Below the pieces are notes generated by a model. The model saw nothing but the letters and a program-made list of their open reading frames with translations. It was not told where the DNA came from and ran no database searches. A stretch of DNA of 64,000 bases from Adiantum capillus-veneris (taxonomy: Eukaryota > Streptophyta > Polypodiopsida > Polypodiales > Pteridaceae), in NCBI GenBank assembly GCA_014529385.2, contig CM043954.1, positions 95,433,247-95,497,246 on the forward strand. The letters are read 5' to 3'. Shown here in pieces: positions 32,641 to 42,994 of this stretch (positions within the stretch are counted from its first letter, which is position 1; every line of letters begins with the position of its first letter). The position numbers and the translations under genes were made by a program.

Positions 32641-33180
32641 CAAAAGGTGAAGTACATGTCACACTTCATTCACTTGGCGTCGGAGTTACTTCACCCCCTC
32701 CAAAAGTTGACACATGTAGAGTTTGCATGGTCTGATGAGCTTGAAGAGTACTTTTCTTGTATTAAAATGGTTTTGGTGGAACTATTGACGCTCATGCCTC
32801 CACGTTGGGAGTTTACATTCTTTGTTAGCTCAAGTGTGGGTAAGGAGACATTGGGTGCAGTATTGTTGCAGCAAGATCCTCATAGCACTAGGATGCGGCC
32901 TGTCTACTTTGCTAGCCGGGTCATGAATGCACTTGAAAAGGATTACACAGAAGTCTTTCTCTTGTCTTTGCACAGTGAGGAAGTTTAGATCCTACCTCTT
33001 GCCAAAACCCTTTATCATAATCATTGTTGCTGAAAACTTGTTTCCTTGGGTATCATCTCAAATGACACTAAGTCCCAAGATTTCAAAATGGATCATGGAA
33101 TTGCAAGAGTTCCAGTACTCTTTCAGAGTAGAAGATAGTGTGCGTGCACAGTTAGCCGGGATTCTCACCTATAGAGTGCA
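32641..33180 (+). pseudogene. E3 RT thumb and first RNase H (broken)
   Basis: Frame 32647-32988 reads HLASELLHPLQKLT and FTFFVSSSVGKETLGAVLLQQ. The latter is the gypsy RNase H start, with the first catalytic Asp replaced by Ser. VYFASRVMNALEKDYTE follows. The frame shifts near 32950 to the one reading FRSYLLPKPFIIIIVAENL and EFQYSFRVEDSVRAQLAG. E5 has the same Ser-type start (CLLVGSVGKQTVGTVFLQQ), so the first RNase H may be degenerate in the whole family. Confidence 0.8.
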
Positions 33181-33700
33181 TGAAAGGGACATTAAGCTGC
33201 CTGAGGTGAAAACCCTACCCTTACCATCACCGAGGCATTTACCTAATGCATTCACCTTGTTCTTTGATGGAGCATTTAAGAAGGCTATAGGAAAAGCAAG
33301 GGGAGGGCTTGTGTTGCTTGATTCAAATGGTGAGGTTGTTATGAAAGAGCATGTGAATTTGCCCAGTTCCACGAGCAACAATGAAGCAGAATACAACATA
33401 TTAATCCATGGTTTTCATATGTGTGTTACTCAAAAGATACATCGTCTCATGGTAAAAGGGGATGCATTTCTCATTGTGAAGCAAATTCTAGGCATTTGGG
33501 CTTGTAAGAATGAAAGGCTAAGGCAAAAGGTTCATGCCATCCGTAGACTCTTCAATAAATTTGAAGAAATACAATTGTATCATATTCCTAGGAAACAAAA
33601 TGAAGATGCTGATTTGCTTGCCCAAAAAGCAATTGCAGGTGTTGAGAGTGAAGTGCAGGTCATCATGGCAGCAGTAATGATAAAGCAACCAAGGTACCAG
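33181..33700 (+). pseudogene. E3 second RNase H (Tat-type)
   Basis: Open within frame 32927-34033. An independent RNase H fold follows the tether: TLFFDGAFKK (Asp, about 33265), GGLVLLDSNGEVV, SNNEAEYNILIHG (Glu, about 33385), VKGDAFLIVKQ (Asp, about 33461) and HIPRKQNEDADLLAQKA (Asp, about 33607). All four acidic residues are present. Acquisition of this extra domain defines the Tat lineage and is thought to have compensated for decay of the first RNase H (established literature on plant gypsy elements). Confidence 0.88.
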
Positions 33701-35131
33701 TGGATGGAGTCATTCGCTCCCATTGTGAGCTACATTTTAGAGGGCGAGTTTCCAGAGGGCTTCACAAAGGCTCAAAAGAGGAGGCTCATTAAGAAGGTGA
33801 GTTCGTATTTGTTTTTGGAAGGTTCCCTCTACCAAAGAGGAAAAGGTCAAGTTTGTAGGAGAATACCAACAACCAAGGAGATTCCAGCCATTCTTGAAGG
33901 TTTGCATGAGGAAACATGTGGTGGTCATTTTGCACAGGAACTCACTGCAAAAAAGAGTTTGCTTGCCGGGTATGTTTGGCCAAGCTTGCACATTGATGTT
34001 CAATATTGGTGTAAAAGCTGCCACAATTGTTAGATTAATGGAAACAAGCGCCTATTGCATGGTCCACGTCAATTATTCCTTGCAAATGGTCCGTTTGAAA
34101 AATGGGGCATTGATGCTATGGGTCCATTGCCTAGGACTAAAAATGGAAAATTGTATATCTTGGTGGCCATAGACTATATGAGTAGGTGGGTGGAAGCTCA
34201 AAGTGTGGCAAGGTTCAATGCTAGGACAATTTAGCAAGTTTGTGTACACTCACATTTGTTGCAGATTTGGCACACCTTTGGAGATTGTCTGTGATAATGG
34301 TCCAGGATTTAGGAAGGGCTTGCTCACAAGACTTTGTGATGAGCTTTAGATTCTACATCGGCATAGCACACCCTACTATCCTCAGTCAAATGGTTTGGTA
34401 GAGAAGGCTAATGGTATCATTGCAAGAATCATCCAAAATATGGTAAAGAACAAGACAAAGCTATGGGATGACTTCTTGGATGGAGCATTGTGGGCCTATC
34501 GGACTACCTACAAGGAAGCGACAGAGTTCACACCCTTCCATCTAGTCTATGGTCAAGAAGCTTTGCAACCCAACGAGCTCAACATTCAAATGATGCGACT
34601 TCATGGAAAGGTGGCACAAGGAGAAGAAGCATGGGAAGATCGTCTTCTAACCCTAGCAAAACTAGAATGGAAACGGAGGCAGATTATGAGTGCTATAAAA
34701 GAAAGGCTACGCAAATAAAGGACAAGCTCGACAAAAAGGTGAAAGACAAAGGGATCAAGGAATGATATTTGGTGCTAAGGTACGATAATCGCCTTGACAA
34801 TCGCTTTGATGTAAAGTTCAATACTAGATGGCAGGGTCCCTACATTGTAAAGAAGGCCTACTACACACGCTACTATCAACTCATGGATTTGGATACCAAG
34901 GATCACCCCAAGAAGGTGATTGGGTATCGACTAAACCCCTACTTGAGTCGCATTCTACCAGAGGATCTACAAGAGCATCAAACAGCTACAATAACATGTA
35001 AGTCTTTTAGCTTGGCACTACAAGATGAAGATTCAATTGAGACACCAAATATCACAAAGGATGGAAAAAGACTCTCATTGGAAGATATGTCTTTTGATGG
35101 TAATGAATGTACTTTCATATGGGGGGGCTAA
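33701..35131 (+). pseudogene. E3 integrase and C-terminus (broken)
   Basis: Zinc-binding domain SLYQRGKGQVCRRI, HEETCGGHFAQEL and WCKSCHNC (to 34030). After a frameshift the core reads WGIDAMGPLPRTKNGKLY (first Asp near 34106). The second Asp sits in CDNGPGF-like sequence near 34292 and the Glu in NGLVEKANG near 34400, about 36 codons apart as in D35E. Frames then run ALWAYRTTYKEATEFTPFHL (to 34718) and a GPY-type end FNTRWQGPYIVKKAYY (34769-35131). The ORF end lies at the polypurine tract, so no gene follows integrase in E3. Confidence 0.88.
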
Positions 35132-35132
35132 A
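35121..35132 (+). other. E3 polypurine tract
   Basis: GGGGGGGCTAAA directly before the TGATAGCC that begins the 3' LTR; it overlaps the end of the integrase frame. Confidence 0.82.
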
Positions 35133-37698
35133 TGATAGCCGTTTTTCGGCTCTCATAAAATATTTTAAGAAGCCACTTCACCCCACAAAAACACCCTACA
35201 ATGACTAGGCTCGCTTTTCATTGTAAATAGCATGTGTGCAAATAGGATTTTTATCACATTTTTTTATTAAATCATTGAGCGAGTCATTGGGCTAGGAGAC
35301 AAAAAAATGAATTTATAATATTACAGTTCTCTTTGCATGTAAATATTATCCATCAAATAAAGGACCTAAGTATAAAGGGTTTTTTTCAAAAAAATTGTAT
35401 TTATGTAAATATATATTCCTAGGTGTGTGTTATCAGGCCTAAGTATGCTAGCTTCCATTGCGTGTCATTACTTATATATGTTTTTACTATTATTCTATCC
35501 TTTAAGCTCTACTCACACAAGCCTTGAAAAAACCTTGTGTGACTTCACCGTAAAAATTCACCAATCACCTTATCGGCTCCGCCATATTTTTCCATTCCTC
35601 CCAGATAAATATTCACAAGTACATAGGTTTCATCTTCAAATAAATTCCATAAATCACTCAAACTAGAGAATAATTGAGGGTCCCTTCCCTCATGATTTTC
35701 CTCCTTTTATTTTTTCACATATATATTTTTAATTGCCACCATGCATCCCATGTGTCCATTTCCTCATAATTTCATGGCTAGCTAACCTATCTTCTTGACC
35801 CACAAATATATATCATATTTGATACTTATCATATACCATACATGTGTGCAAGCTCCTTGGAGAAATTAGATCATGGTTGATGTATGGGGGGCTCACTTGA
35901 AAGCTACAAAGTAAAAGGAATCAAATAGTGGCCCACTTCAAGTCTTATGAGGTGCTGTAGGGACAGCTTTTTGCTCGAATTTTACACCCTCTTCTGCTCC
36001 AACTCTGAGAATATGTCCAAAAGGGAAAATGTAGCTCGTAAGCTGAAGTATTTTTCATAATTTGTTCAGAATTATTGGAGTCAAGGGTGATTTTACATAA
36101 ATTTTATGGCCGACTTCAAAACTGCCACCTCATACACCCAAAAGTCTTCCTATTTTCTCTCACCCTTCCACACACCTACTCACTCATACACACTCCTCCC
36201 TCTCTTTCCCACACCCAAACCTTCACATTCCATGACTCTTATCACCTTCTTCACCATCCTCATTCTCTCTCTTCATCATAGTTTCCATGATACACACACA
36301 TACTCTCATATATCTCTACACCTACTCCCATATTCACATTCCCTCTTCACCATCATGAAAATTACAAAAAAAAAAAGCAAATTGGATATGAATTATCTCT
36401 GAAAATGAGGGATTTTCAGCAAGAGGACCTTGAAGTCTTCAAATCAACGCAATGTCACCATCAACCGCGACTCTCTCACATTGACGCTTCATCCACCGAT
36501 GTCATTAGGTGAACTTTCTCTCCGATTCCATCTATCCCCCTAATTTTCAATACCTTCTTAAGGCATTTTACCATTGTCATGCACCTTGTGTGCACTTCAT
36601 TGTAATCATAATCACTAACCTACTAACACTAACCCTAATGACAAAGGCACCTCACCTCAAGGAAGTAAGGATAAGTAGTGGTAGAACTCTCGTTATCCCT
36701 CATTTTTTTCCTATCCTTTTTCATTCACCATCATTAATAATGCTCTCTCTCTTGAACCCACATGCATGTGACCCAAGGAGATAAGAAAGGCCCACTCCAT
36801 TTTGAAAATGCAAAAAATGCTAAGCTCAATTTGTTAGCGTGTAATTCAAATTAGCCATAATCCAAATAAGTGATCTCCAACCTATAAATAGACCCCTTCC
36901 CTTCATTATAAACACACATAGATAGCATTCTAGCACTAGAGGCGTGAGGAGAGACTTGGCTGTAGACACTATAGTGTGAGATTCACACTTTCGTGCACTA
37001 TAGCATTGATGCTACATTTTTGCAGTGAGAGAGTGTCAGAGTTTCACATCTCAAGCCACCATTGTACCTATCCTTACAGTCATCAATAAATTTGAGATCT
37101 TGGTGCTCCAAAGGCGTGATTTTGTCTGCAATTCATATTCCATCCGGTTGTGCCAATCAAAGATTTAAGGTGATGTGTATGCCGCAATTTCTCAGTTGAT
37201 CTTGTGAGGTTAAGTGTTTTGGGTGATTTTTATTGCCTAATACTAGTTCATTGTAAGAGGTTCGAGTGGTGAGAAGTCTCCCACAACCTAAGATGATGTG
37301 TGTGTTGGCAAACTGTTGAGCACGTGTTGGTGTAGTCTCCGTGCAGGCTCTTTGACAGTGTAGCAAGGTGTTCTTTCACCTCTCGAATTGCAAGACAATT
37401 GTTTGAGCAACCTCACTCTCCATCTCTCTCCATTCTCTCAAGGGTGAATCCTTCTCTCCTCCATCTATAGAAAATTGTTGCTTGTTTGTGTGTATTTTGC
37501 GTGTTTCCCTTAAGTCTGAGGACACTCTCTTGCGTCCTAATTCGCATCCATAACTAGGTGGTGCACTTTTTAAGTTGGGTTTGGCTAGGGATTTTTCTTG
37601 GTTGTGTTTGTGTTGTGCCCTAGCTTCATTGAACAGCATGGGAGCCGTGAAGGGTGTCTAGAGGCTGCTTTTCTTGTTGCTTGCCCTGGACCGCCTCA
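35133..37698 (+). repeat. E3 3' LTR (2566 bp)
   Basis: Matches 7273-11067 without the foldback element. It ends GGACCGCCTCA, after which the E1 LTR resumes. No gene; small frames are shared with the other LTR. Confidence 0.92.
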
Positions 37699-38621
37699 GC
37701 AACAAGCTAACACGAATACCATTTTTTGGAGGTCTTATTGTAAAAACACTTATTATTTTGCTAAATCGAGAATATTTTAACTCCTAATTTTCGGATAAAC
37801 CTTGTAATTGATGAGCCGACGGTGCAAGCTTCCAGATTCTATCAACCTGTCATTACCTATCTTTAGTTAGAGCTCCCAAATTATTAGTTTTGACCACCAA
37901 AAACCTTTACTAAGGTATAAAAGCCAATTTATGTAAGTTATTGATAAGTTTTGAATAATGAAATACACAGTGTGAGCTAACGGCACTCACTTCTCTCCTT
38001 CTCGTGCTTCCTACTCCCTCTACGATTGTCACATTGTAGTCGCGTTTGTTGCATTGCAATCACAGGTAAGAGCTCTAGCATTGACGTAAACACATCACAG
38101 TATGTCGTAGCTTTTGGCGTCGCCGACCCGTGGTCTAATTTCATCATAAGTAAGAATTTATACTTCAAAATCAAAAACTAAACATAGGTGGGAATTGGGG
38201 CATCATTGCTAAGCATTTAGGTGCATTTTGGGTCGAAAATGACTAGGTCAAAAATCCACTGCTGTTAATAATCACGATTTTGACACTTGACCTAAAGTGG
38301 GGTTTGAGACCATAAGCATGTGATCTCAGGTCTTATAAACATGTCCTAGAAGTTTCGTTACATTTGGATGTCATTTGATGCTATAACAGATGTGATTTGT
38401 TGACCGATGAGCGATTGTCTTTTGGTGATTTCAGTCACTTGAGTGTAGCTTGAGTGTAGCTTGAGCTAGATGCGAGTTGTTAGTTGTTTTTTGAGAGATT
38501 GACAACCTCTTGTAGCCTCTATGCACTAGCCGAGTCAGCTTCATCCCATGGATTGACAATTAATCATAGTTCTCGCTAAATCTGCAATAAGATAGGAGTG
38601 AGGTTAAACACCCGTCCCACA
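37699..38621 (+). repeat. E1 3' LTR, main part
   Basis: Continues the LTR begun at 7264. Inverted homologue of 41833-42753 throughout and of 39164-39679 over its first half. It ends CCCGTCCCACA, the same end that adjoins the primer site in E4, which sets the boundary. It contains a half-decayed palindrome GTTAATAATCACGATTTT (38264-38281). Confidence 0.88.
38264..38281. promoter_or_regulatory. Decayed palindrome in E1 3' LTR
   Basis: The left arm and centre match the E1 spacer motif (GTTAATAATCACGATT) and the right arm is lost. Confidence 0.6.
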
Positions 38622-39163
38622 CTTCCTGTTCGACTCACTCAGAAACCGGAATGACAGTGCGCTATAAGCATATACTCTCTTTTTATAAGACTAATCGCAA
38701 TGGAGCTCATGGTTTACCTAGATCCTAACTAAGAGTATGCTATTCACATTGATGACCATGGTATTGAGATTGAAGAGAAGATCAGGGCAAACAAACAAGG
38801 AAAAATGTACATGGATAGAAACGGAACTAAGTATTTACAAGTTGAAAACCCTAATGTGATAGACAAATGGGGGTTAGAATTAAATACGATAATTCCAGAT
38901 ATGGCTGCAAAAGAAGGGCCACCTACCTTAGAATTTGAGGGATACGATCAAGTTGATTTGAAGCCTTTGAAACGGCTTAGTATGGATAATCCTAGGATCA
39001 GAGTCTATTGTTGGGAGGATAGAAACGTCAAAGATCTTCTATGGACTTCGCATGCCAAATCAGGACAACTAACACCCATGAAGATCAATATATCTTCAAG
39101 ATCAAAGATAAGGGTTCAGCAGATCTACCAACCTACCTGTTTAGGGATTGTTATAACAATAAC
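38622..39163 (+). pseudogene. E4 gag N-terminal extension, second half (plus strand)
   Basis: Begins with CTTCC, the E1 target-site copy, directly after the E1 LTR. Coding similarity to E2 gag at 28500-29100 is clear: KMYMDRNGTKYLQVENPNVI, DKWGLELNT and NPRIRVYCWEDRNVKDL. The frame has stops near 38730. It ends at 39163, where it abuts a piece of LTR in the opposite orientation. The first half of this gag is at 39680-39838 on the other strand. Confidence 0.8.
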
Positions 39164-39679
39164 GCAATGATGCCCCAATACCTCGCCTATGCTTTGTTTT
39201 TTATTTTGTAGTGTAAATTCCTACTTATGATGAAATTAGGCCGCGGGTCGACGACGCCAAAAGCTACGAAATATTGTGATGTGTTTACGTCAGTGCGTAG
39301 AGCTCTTCCTTCGGTTGCAATGCAACAAATGTGACTGCAATGTGACAACCGGGGAGGAAGTAAGAAGCGTGAGAAGGAGAGAAGTGAGCCTCATTAGTTC
39401 ACACTGTGTATTTCATTATCCAAAACTTACAAATAACTTACAAAAATTGGCTTTTATACCTTAGCCAAGGTTTTTGGTGGTCAAAACTAATAATTTGGGA
39501 GCTCTAGCTAAGATAGGTAATGACAAGTTGATACAAACTGGAAGCTTGCAACCCCGGCTCATCAATTACAAGGTTTATCCAAAAAATAGGAGTTATAATA
39601 TTCTTGATTTATCAAAATAATAATTGTTTTTACAATAAGAGCTCCGAAAAATGGTATCCGTGTTAGCTTGTTGCTAACA
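39164..39679 (-). repeat. Partial LTR of the E1/E4 family (probably the E1 5' LTR)
   Basis: Minus-strand sequence TGTTAGCAACAAGCTAACAC to about 516 bp, ending mid-LTR at GCAATGATGCC. It homologises with the first half of 37699-38621 and 41833-42753. Its outer end abuts CTTCC (minus strand of 39680-39684), the same five bases that follow the E1 3' LTR. Confidence 0.8.
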
Positions 39680-39838
39680 GGAAGACATTTCAGAGGTTGA
39701 ATCTGAAAAAGTGTCTGAGACTTCCTCAAGGATAGCGTGCAAGGGATTGCCTTGATTCACACTTTCTTTGGTGGATACTCTACTGGAGGTTTCTCCTAAT
39801 ATGCCTTGGTTTCCTAGTACTCGACCAGATCTAAGGTT
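39680..39838 (-). pseudogene. E4 gag N-terminal extension, first half (minus strand)
   Basis: Starts MNLRSGRVLGNQGILGETSS at 39838. It aligns with E2 gag start MFLRSGKQINTKHLN and the shared STKESVNQGNPLHAILEEVSD / STEESVNQGIVRPLEPILEEGISD pattern. It stops at the LTR junction with EMSS and the CTTCC target copy. Confidence 0.82.
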
Positions 39839-40256
39839 CATAAAGACTTGTAAAGCCCTGGATAGAGTATTGACCGCCGAATTGACTTGTTGTCAATTTC
39901 TTCCACTTCACTTGATTGATACTTCTTTCAAGCTGTCAATTCCTTGTCTGCAACCTGATTCCTGTATCAATTTTATTCAAGTTAGCTATTCTTTCACAAA
40001 GACTGTATAGTTTTTGCTAACTATTGTGACTGGTCTATGTGTATCCCTTCAATTCGAGCTAATTGAGTCAGCAGTTGAGACTTTCAGATTCCACTTTTGC
40101 AAAAATCAAAGGACTAATCTGCAACCTAAAAACTGAGTGAACATGTACCAATTTGGATCTGATTGAACCCAAAATTGCCCGGTGGCCTTGTATTATGTTG
40201 GTCTAACAATGTACAAGTTCAAAAGTCAAAAATGGGTGTCTCTATGTAGCAGTAGT

Positions 40257-40276
40257 GTATAATCATGATTATTTAC
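40257..40276. promoter_or_regulatory. Palindrome, E4 leader copy 1
   Basis: GTATAATCATGATTATTTAC. Both CpGs of the core have changed to CA/TG, leaving a different perfect core, AATCATGATT. Confidence 0.75.
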
Positions 40277-40538
40277 TTTTCTCAACTTTTTACACGTTTT
40301 GGCTTGATTTGCAAAGTATACTACTTGTTAAGGCCCTTGGACAAGTTTCACCAAGTTTGGACAAAATCTGTTCAAGTTTAGCAACTCTTTTGTGTTTGAA
40401 GACTCAGTTTTCAAGAATCTGGCTTAAGTCTCACTTTTGTGATCCAAATTTCACCAAAATTGATTTGTGTGGTCTACTTGATATGCTTGACCTTGTGATA
40501 TACTCAAATGTGCAAGATTATCAATTTTTGAAGCAGAT

Positions 40539-40560
40539 GTAAATAATCGCGATTATTTAC
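40539..40560. promoter_or_regulatory. Palindrome, E4 leader copy 2 (perfect)
   Basis: Perfect 22-bp palindrome with inner 18 bp AAATAATCGCGATTATTT. The reference copy of the motif: both CpGs intact. Confidence 0.85.
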
Positions 40561-40831
40561 TCCATTTATTTTTTTGTAAGTTTTTGTCTCAATCTTGACA
40601 GAGATCTGTTAAGTATCTCAACTTAAGTACCCTAGCCAAGTTTCATCAAGTTTGGATAATCTTTTATTCAAATGGTCATTAGTTTTGTATCTGCAGACTG
40701 ACTTTGCAAATTTGGTCACAATTTTCAATCCAATGATCCAAATCTTACCAAATTTGATTTGTGGGCTTATTAAAACATGTAAAGCTAGTGGTATGCTAAC
40801 TTGGTCAAAAAAGTTGAAAAATGAGACAGAT

Positions 40832-40853
40832 GTAAATAATCGTGATTATTTGC
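40832..40853. promoter_or_regulatory. Palindrome, E4 leader copy 3
   Basis: AAATAATCGTGATTATTT with one CpG changed to TG; 293 bp from copy 2. Confidence 0.8.
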
Positions 40854-41116
40854 TTCTGGTATATTTTTGCATCTTTTTGGTCAACTGAGCATGTACACAT
40901 GTTTATCACATCAATATAAGCCTATGAATCAAATTTCATTGAGCCTGAACAATTTTTTTCCAATTTGCACTCAAGTTCTCGAAAGTCAGTACAGACTTTA
41001 GTTTTTACCCAATTTTTTATCAGTCTGGTGATCCAAATTCTATGTGTCTTTACTAAAGTTGTTTGTACACATGCAATGAGTCACTGCTATCAACCTTGGT
41101 CAGTTTCGAGCGGAAA

Positions 41117-41138
41117 GTAAATAATTGCGATTATTTAC
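41117..41138. promoter_or_regulatory. Palindrome, E4 leader copy 4
   Basis: AAATAATTGCGATTATTT with one CpG changed to TG; 285 bp from copy 3. Confidence 0.8.
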
Positions 41139-41810
41139 TTTAGGCCCAAAATGAACACTTTTTTGCACTTTTTCAATGGACGGTCTTTTCATGAGCTATT
41201 TTAAGCCTCTGAGTCAAGTCAAAACTTAATTTGGCCTAAACTGTCAAGAAAAAGTAAATAATCTGAGTTTTTGCAAACTCTTGAAATTTTTACCTCAATG
41301 TGTCCTTGAGCTTACCCACTAGTTCATACAACTTTTAAGCATACTCTCCAGTCGGATTGAGTGATTGGCAGTCTTTTCGTGCTATTTCTGGTTGTAGACT
41401 TGAAATTTTGCAACTTCAAATAGCAGCTCACAATTGATTCTTTCGAAGAGAGCAATGGTCTAAAATCCACCTCGGAATCTACTTACCCTACTCCTAGGTT
41501 CTACTGCAGTGGGGTTGTGGAAAGTGTCCATAAACAATTGTTTTCTTTTTTTTTATGGTTTTTTGAGCATTGATCTTAAGACTTGTCTCGTCCATCAATC
41601 ATTCTCAAAACCCTAATCTAGTTCTACAATCCTACAATCCTAAAGGCACTCAGTAAGTACAATTACTTCCAAGCTACCTCTACACAGCACAAAACGACAA
41701 TCTTAAGCTATGCGGTTTCTAAAAGAAAGTTCTTACTCTAAGAGATCCTAGAGGAAGTTAAAAGATGACTTCACAAGACGCTCGTGTTTTTTCCTAGTTT
41801 AGGTCTCTTT

Positions 41811-41830
41811 GATCCCCGGTAGTGGTGCCA
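41811..41830 (-). other. E4 primer-binding site (tRNA-Asp type, decayed)
   Basis: Minus strand TGGCACCACTACCGGGGATC, two bases after the LTR. It resembles the tRNA-Asp complement TGGCGCCGTTGCCGGGGATC with transitions, consistent with CpG decay. It proves that the LTR ends at 41833. Confidence 0.8.
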
Positions 41831-41832
41831 AA

Positions 41833-42753
41833 TGTGGGACGGGTGTCTAACCTCACTCCTATCTTATAGCAGATGTAGCGAGAACCACGAATAAATTGTC
41901 AATCCATGGGACGAAGCTGACTCGACTAGTGCATAGAGGCTACAAGAGGTTGTCAATCTCTTGGAAAACAACAAACAACTCGCATCTAACTCAAGCTTCA
42001 CTCAAGTGACTGAAATCACCAAAATCCAATCGCTCATCGGCAAACAAATCACATCCGTTACAGCATCAAATGACATCCAAACATAGTAAAACTTCTAGGA
42101 CATGTTTATAAGACCTAAGCACACATCCTTATGGTCTCAAATTCCACTTTAAGTCAAGTGCAAAAATCATGATTATTAACAACAGTGGATTTTTAACCTA
42201 CTCGTTTTCGACTCAGAATGCATCTAAATGCTTAGCAATGATGCCCAATTACCCCACCTATACTTAGTTTTTGATTTTGAAGTGTAAATTTCTACTTATG
42301 ATGAGATTAGGCCACAGGTCAGCGACGCCAAACGCTACAAAATATTGTGAAATGCTTATGTCAATGCATAGAGCTCTTACCTGTGGTTGCAATGCAATAA
42401 ACGCGACTGCAATGTGACAACCATGGAGGGAGTAGAAAGCATGAGAAGGAGAGAAGCGAGCGCTGTTAGCTCACACTGTGTATTTCATTATCAAAAAACT
42501 TGAAAATAACTTACAAAAATTGGCTTTTATACCTTAGCCAAGGTTTTTGGTGGTCAAAACTAATAATCTGGGAGCTCTAACTAAACATAGGTAAAGATAG
42601 GTTGATACAATCTGGAAGCTTGTAGCCTTGGCTCATCAATTACAAGGTTTATCCAAAAAATAGGAGTTACAATATTTCCAATTCATCAAAATAATAGATG
42701 TTTTTACAATGAGAGCTCCAAGAAAAGGTATACGGGTTAGCTTGCTACTAACA
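41833..42753 (-). repeat. E4 5' LTR (921 bp)
   Basis: Minus strand TGTTAGTAGCAAGC to GTCCCACA. It contains a decayed palindrome (42163-42180, AAATCATGATTATTAA). The five bases outside are CTCGT (42754-42758); the partner end of E4 is not in the window, so the duplication cannot be confirmed. Confidence 0.88.
42163..42180. promoter_or_regulatory. Decayed palindrome in E4 LTR
   Basis: AAAATCATGATTATTAAC, one arm eroded and the central CpGs lost. Same relative position as 38264-38281 in the E1 LTR. Confidence 0.6.
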
Positions 42754-42758
42754 CTCGT

Positions 42759-42951
42759 AGAGATGCATCCTTGTGATACACCAAGAGCAAACTGTATACT
42801 CAAGGGTAGTGCAAGACTTGTAATTGAGAAGTTTCAGAATGCCCACATGTGTGTGATCGAGGAGTGATCAAAGTGCGCATGTGTGTGTAGAGTGCTCATA
42901 TCCTGCTCTGCCAAACCCTCACAGAAAGTCCTCTATTAGCCAAATAAGTAA

Positions 42952-42994
<43 letters not shown>

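Larger units (their letters stand above)
7273..37698 (+). mobile_element. E3: Tat-like Ty3/gypsy retrotransposon, split by E2
   Basis: Complete but decayed element. Layout: 5' LTR 7273-11067 (with a 1.2-kb foldback insert), PBS 11071, leader module, gag, protease, then E2 (13724-31809), then RT, RNase H, a second RNase H, integrase, polypurine tract 35121-35132 and 3' LTR 35133-37698. Both LTRs begin TGATAGCC and end CCTCA. The second RNase H before integrase is the hallmark of the Tat lineage of plant Ty3/gypsy elements (established knowledge). The probable target duplication is 4 bp and imperfect (GCAG/GCAA). E5 is a relative. Confidence 0.9.
39839..41810 (-). other. E4 5' leader with phased palindromes
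   Basis: Non-coding region between primer site and gag. It holds four palindromes (40257, 40539, 40832, 41117), spaced 282, 293 and 285 bp, plus a half-site at 41254. Flanks are degenerate repeats of a roughly 285-bp unit, with recurring phrases such as CAAGTTTCA(C/T)CAAGTTTGGA and ACCAAA(A/T)TTGATTTGTG. Confidence 0.8.

Noticed and set aside
7264-37702. Exact 5-bp target duplication for E3
   Set aside because: Flanks give only GCAG/GCAA next to canonical TG...CA ends; a 5-bp match would need non-canonical LTR ends, so only an imperfect 4-bp duplication is claimed.
39164-39679. LTR of about 515 bp for the E1/E4 family, taking GCAATGATGCC as its inner end
   Set aside because: Homology between 37699-38621 and 41833-42753 runs on for about 400 bp more and ends at a tRNA-Asp-type primer site, so the LTR is about 920 bp and this copy is truncated.
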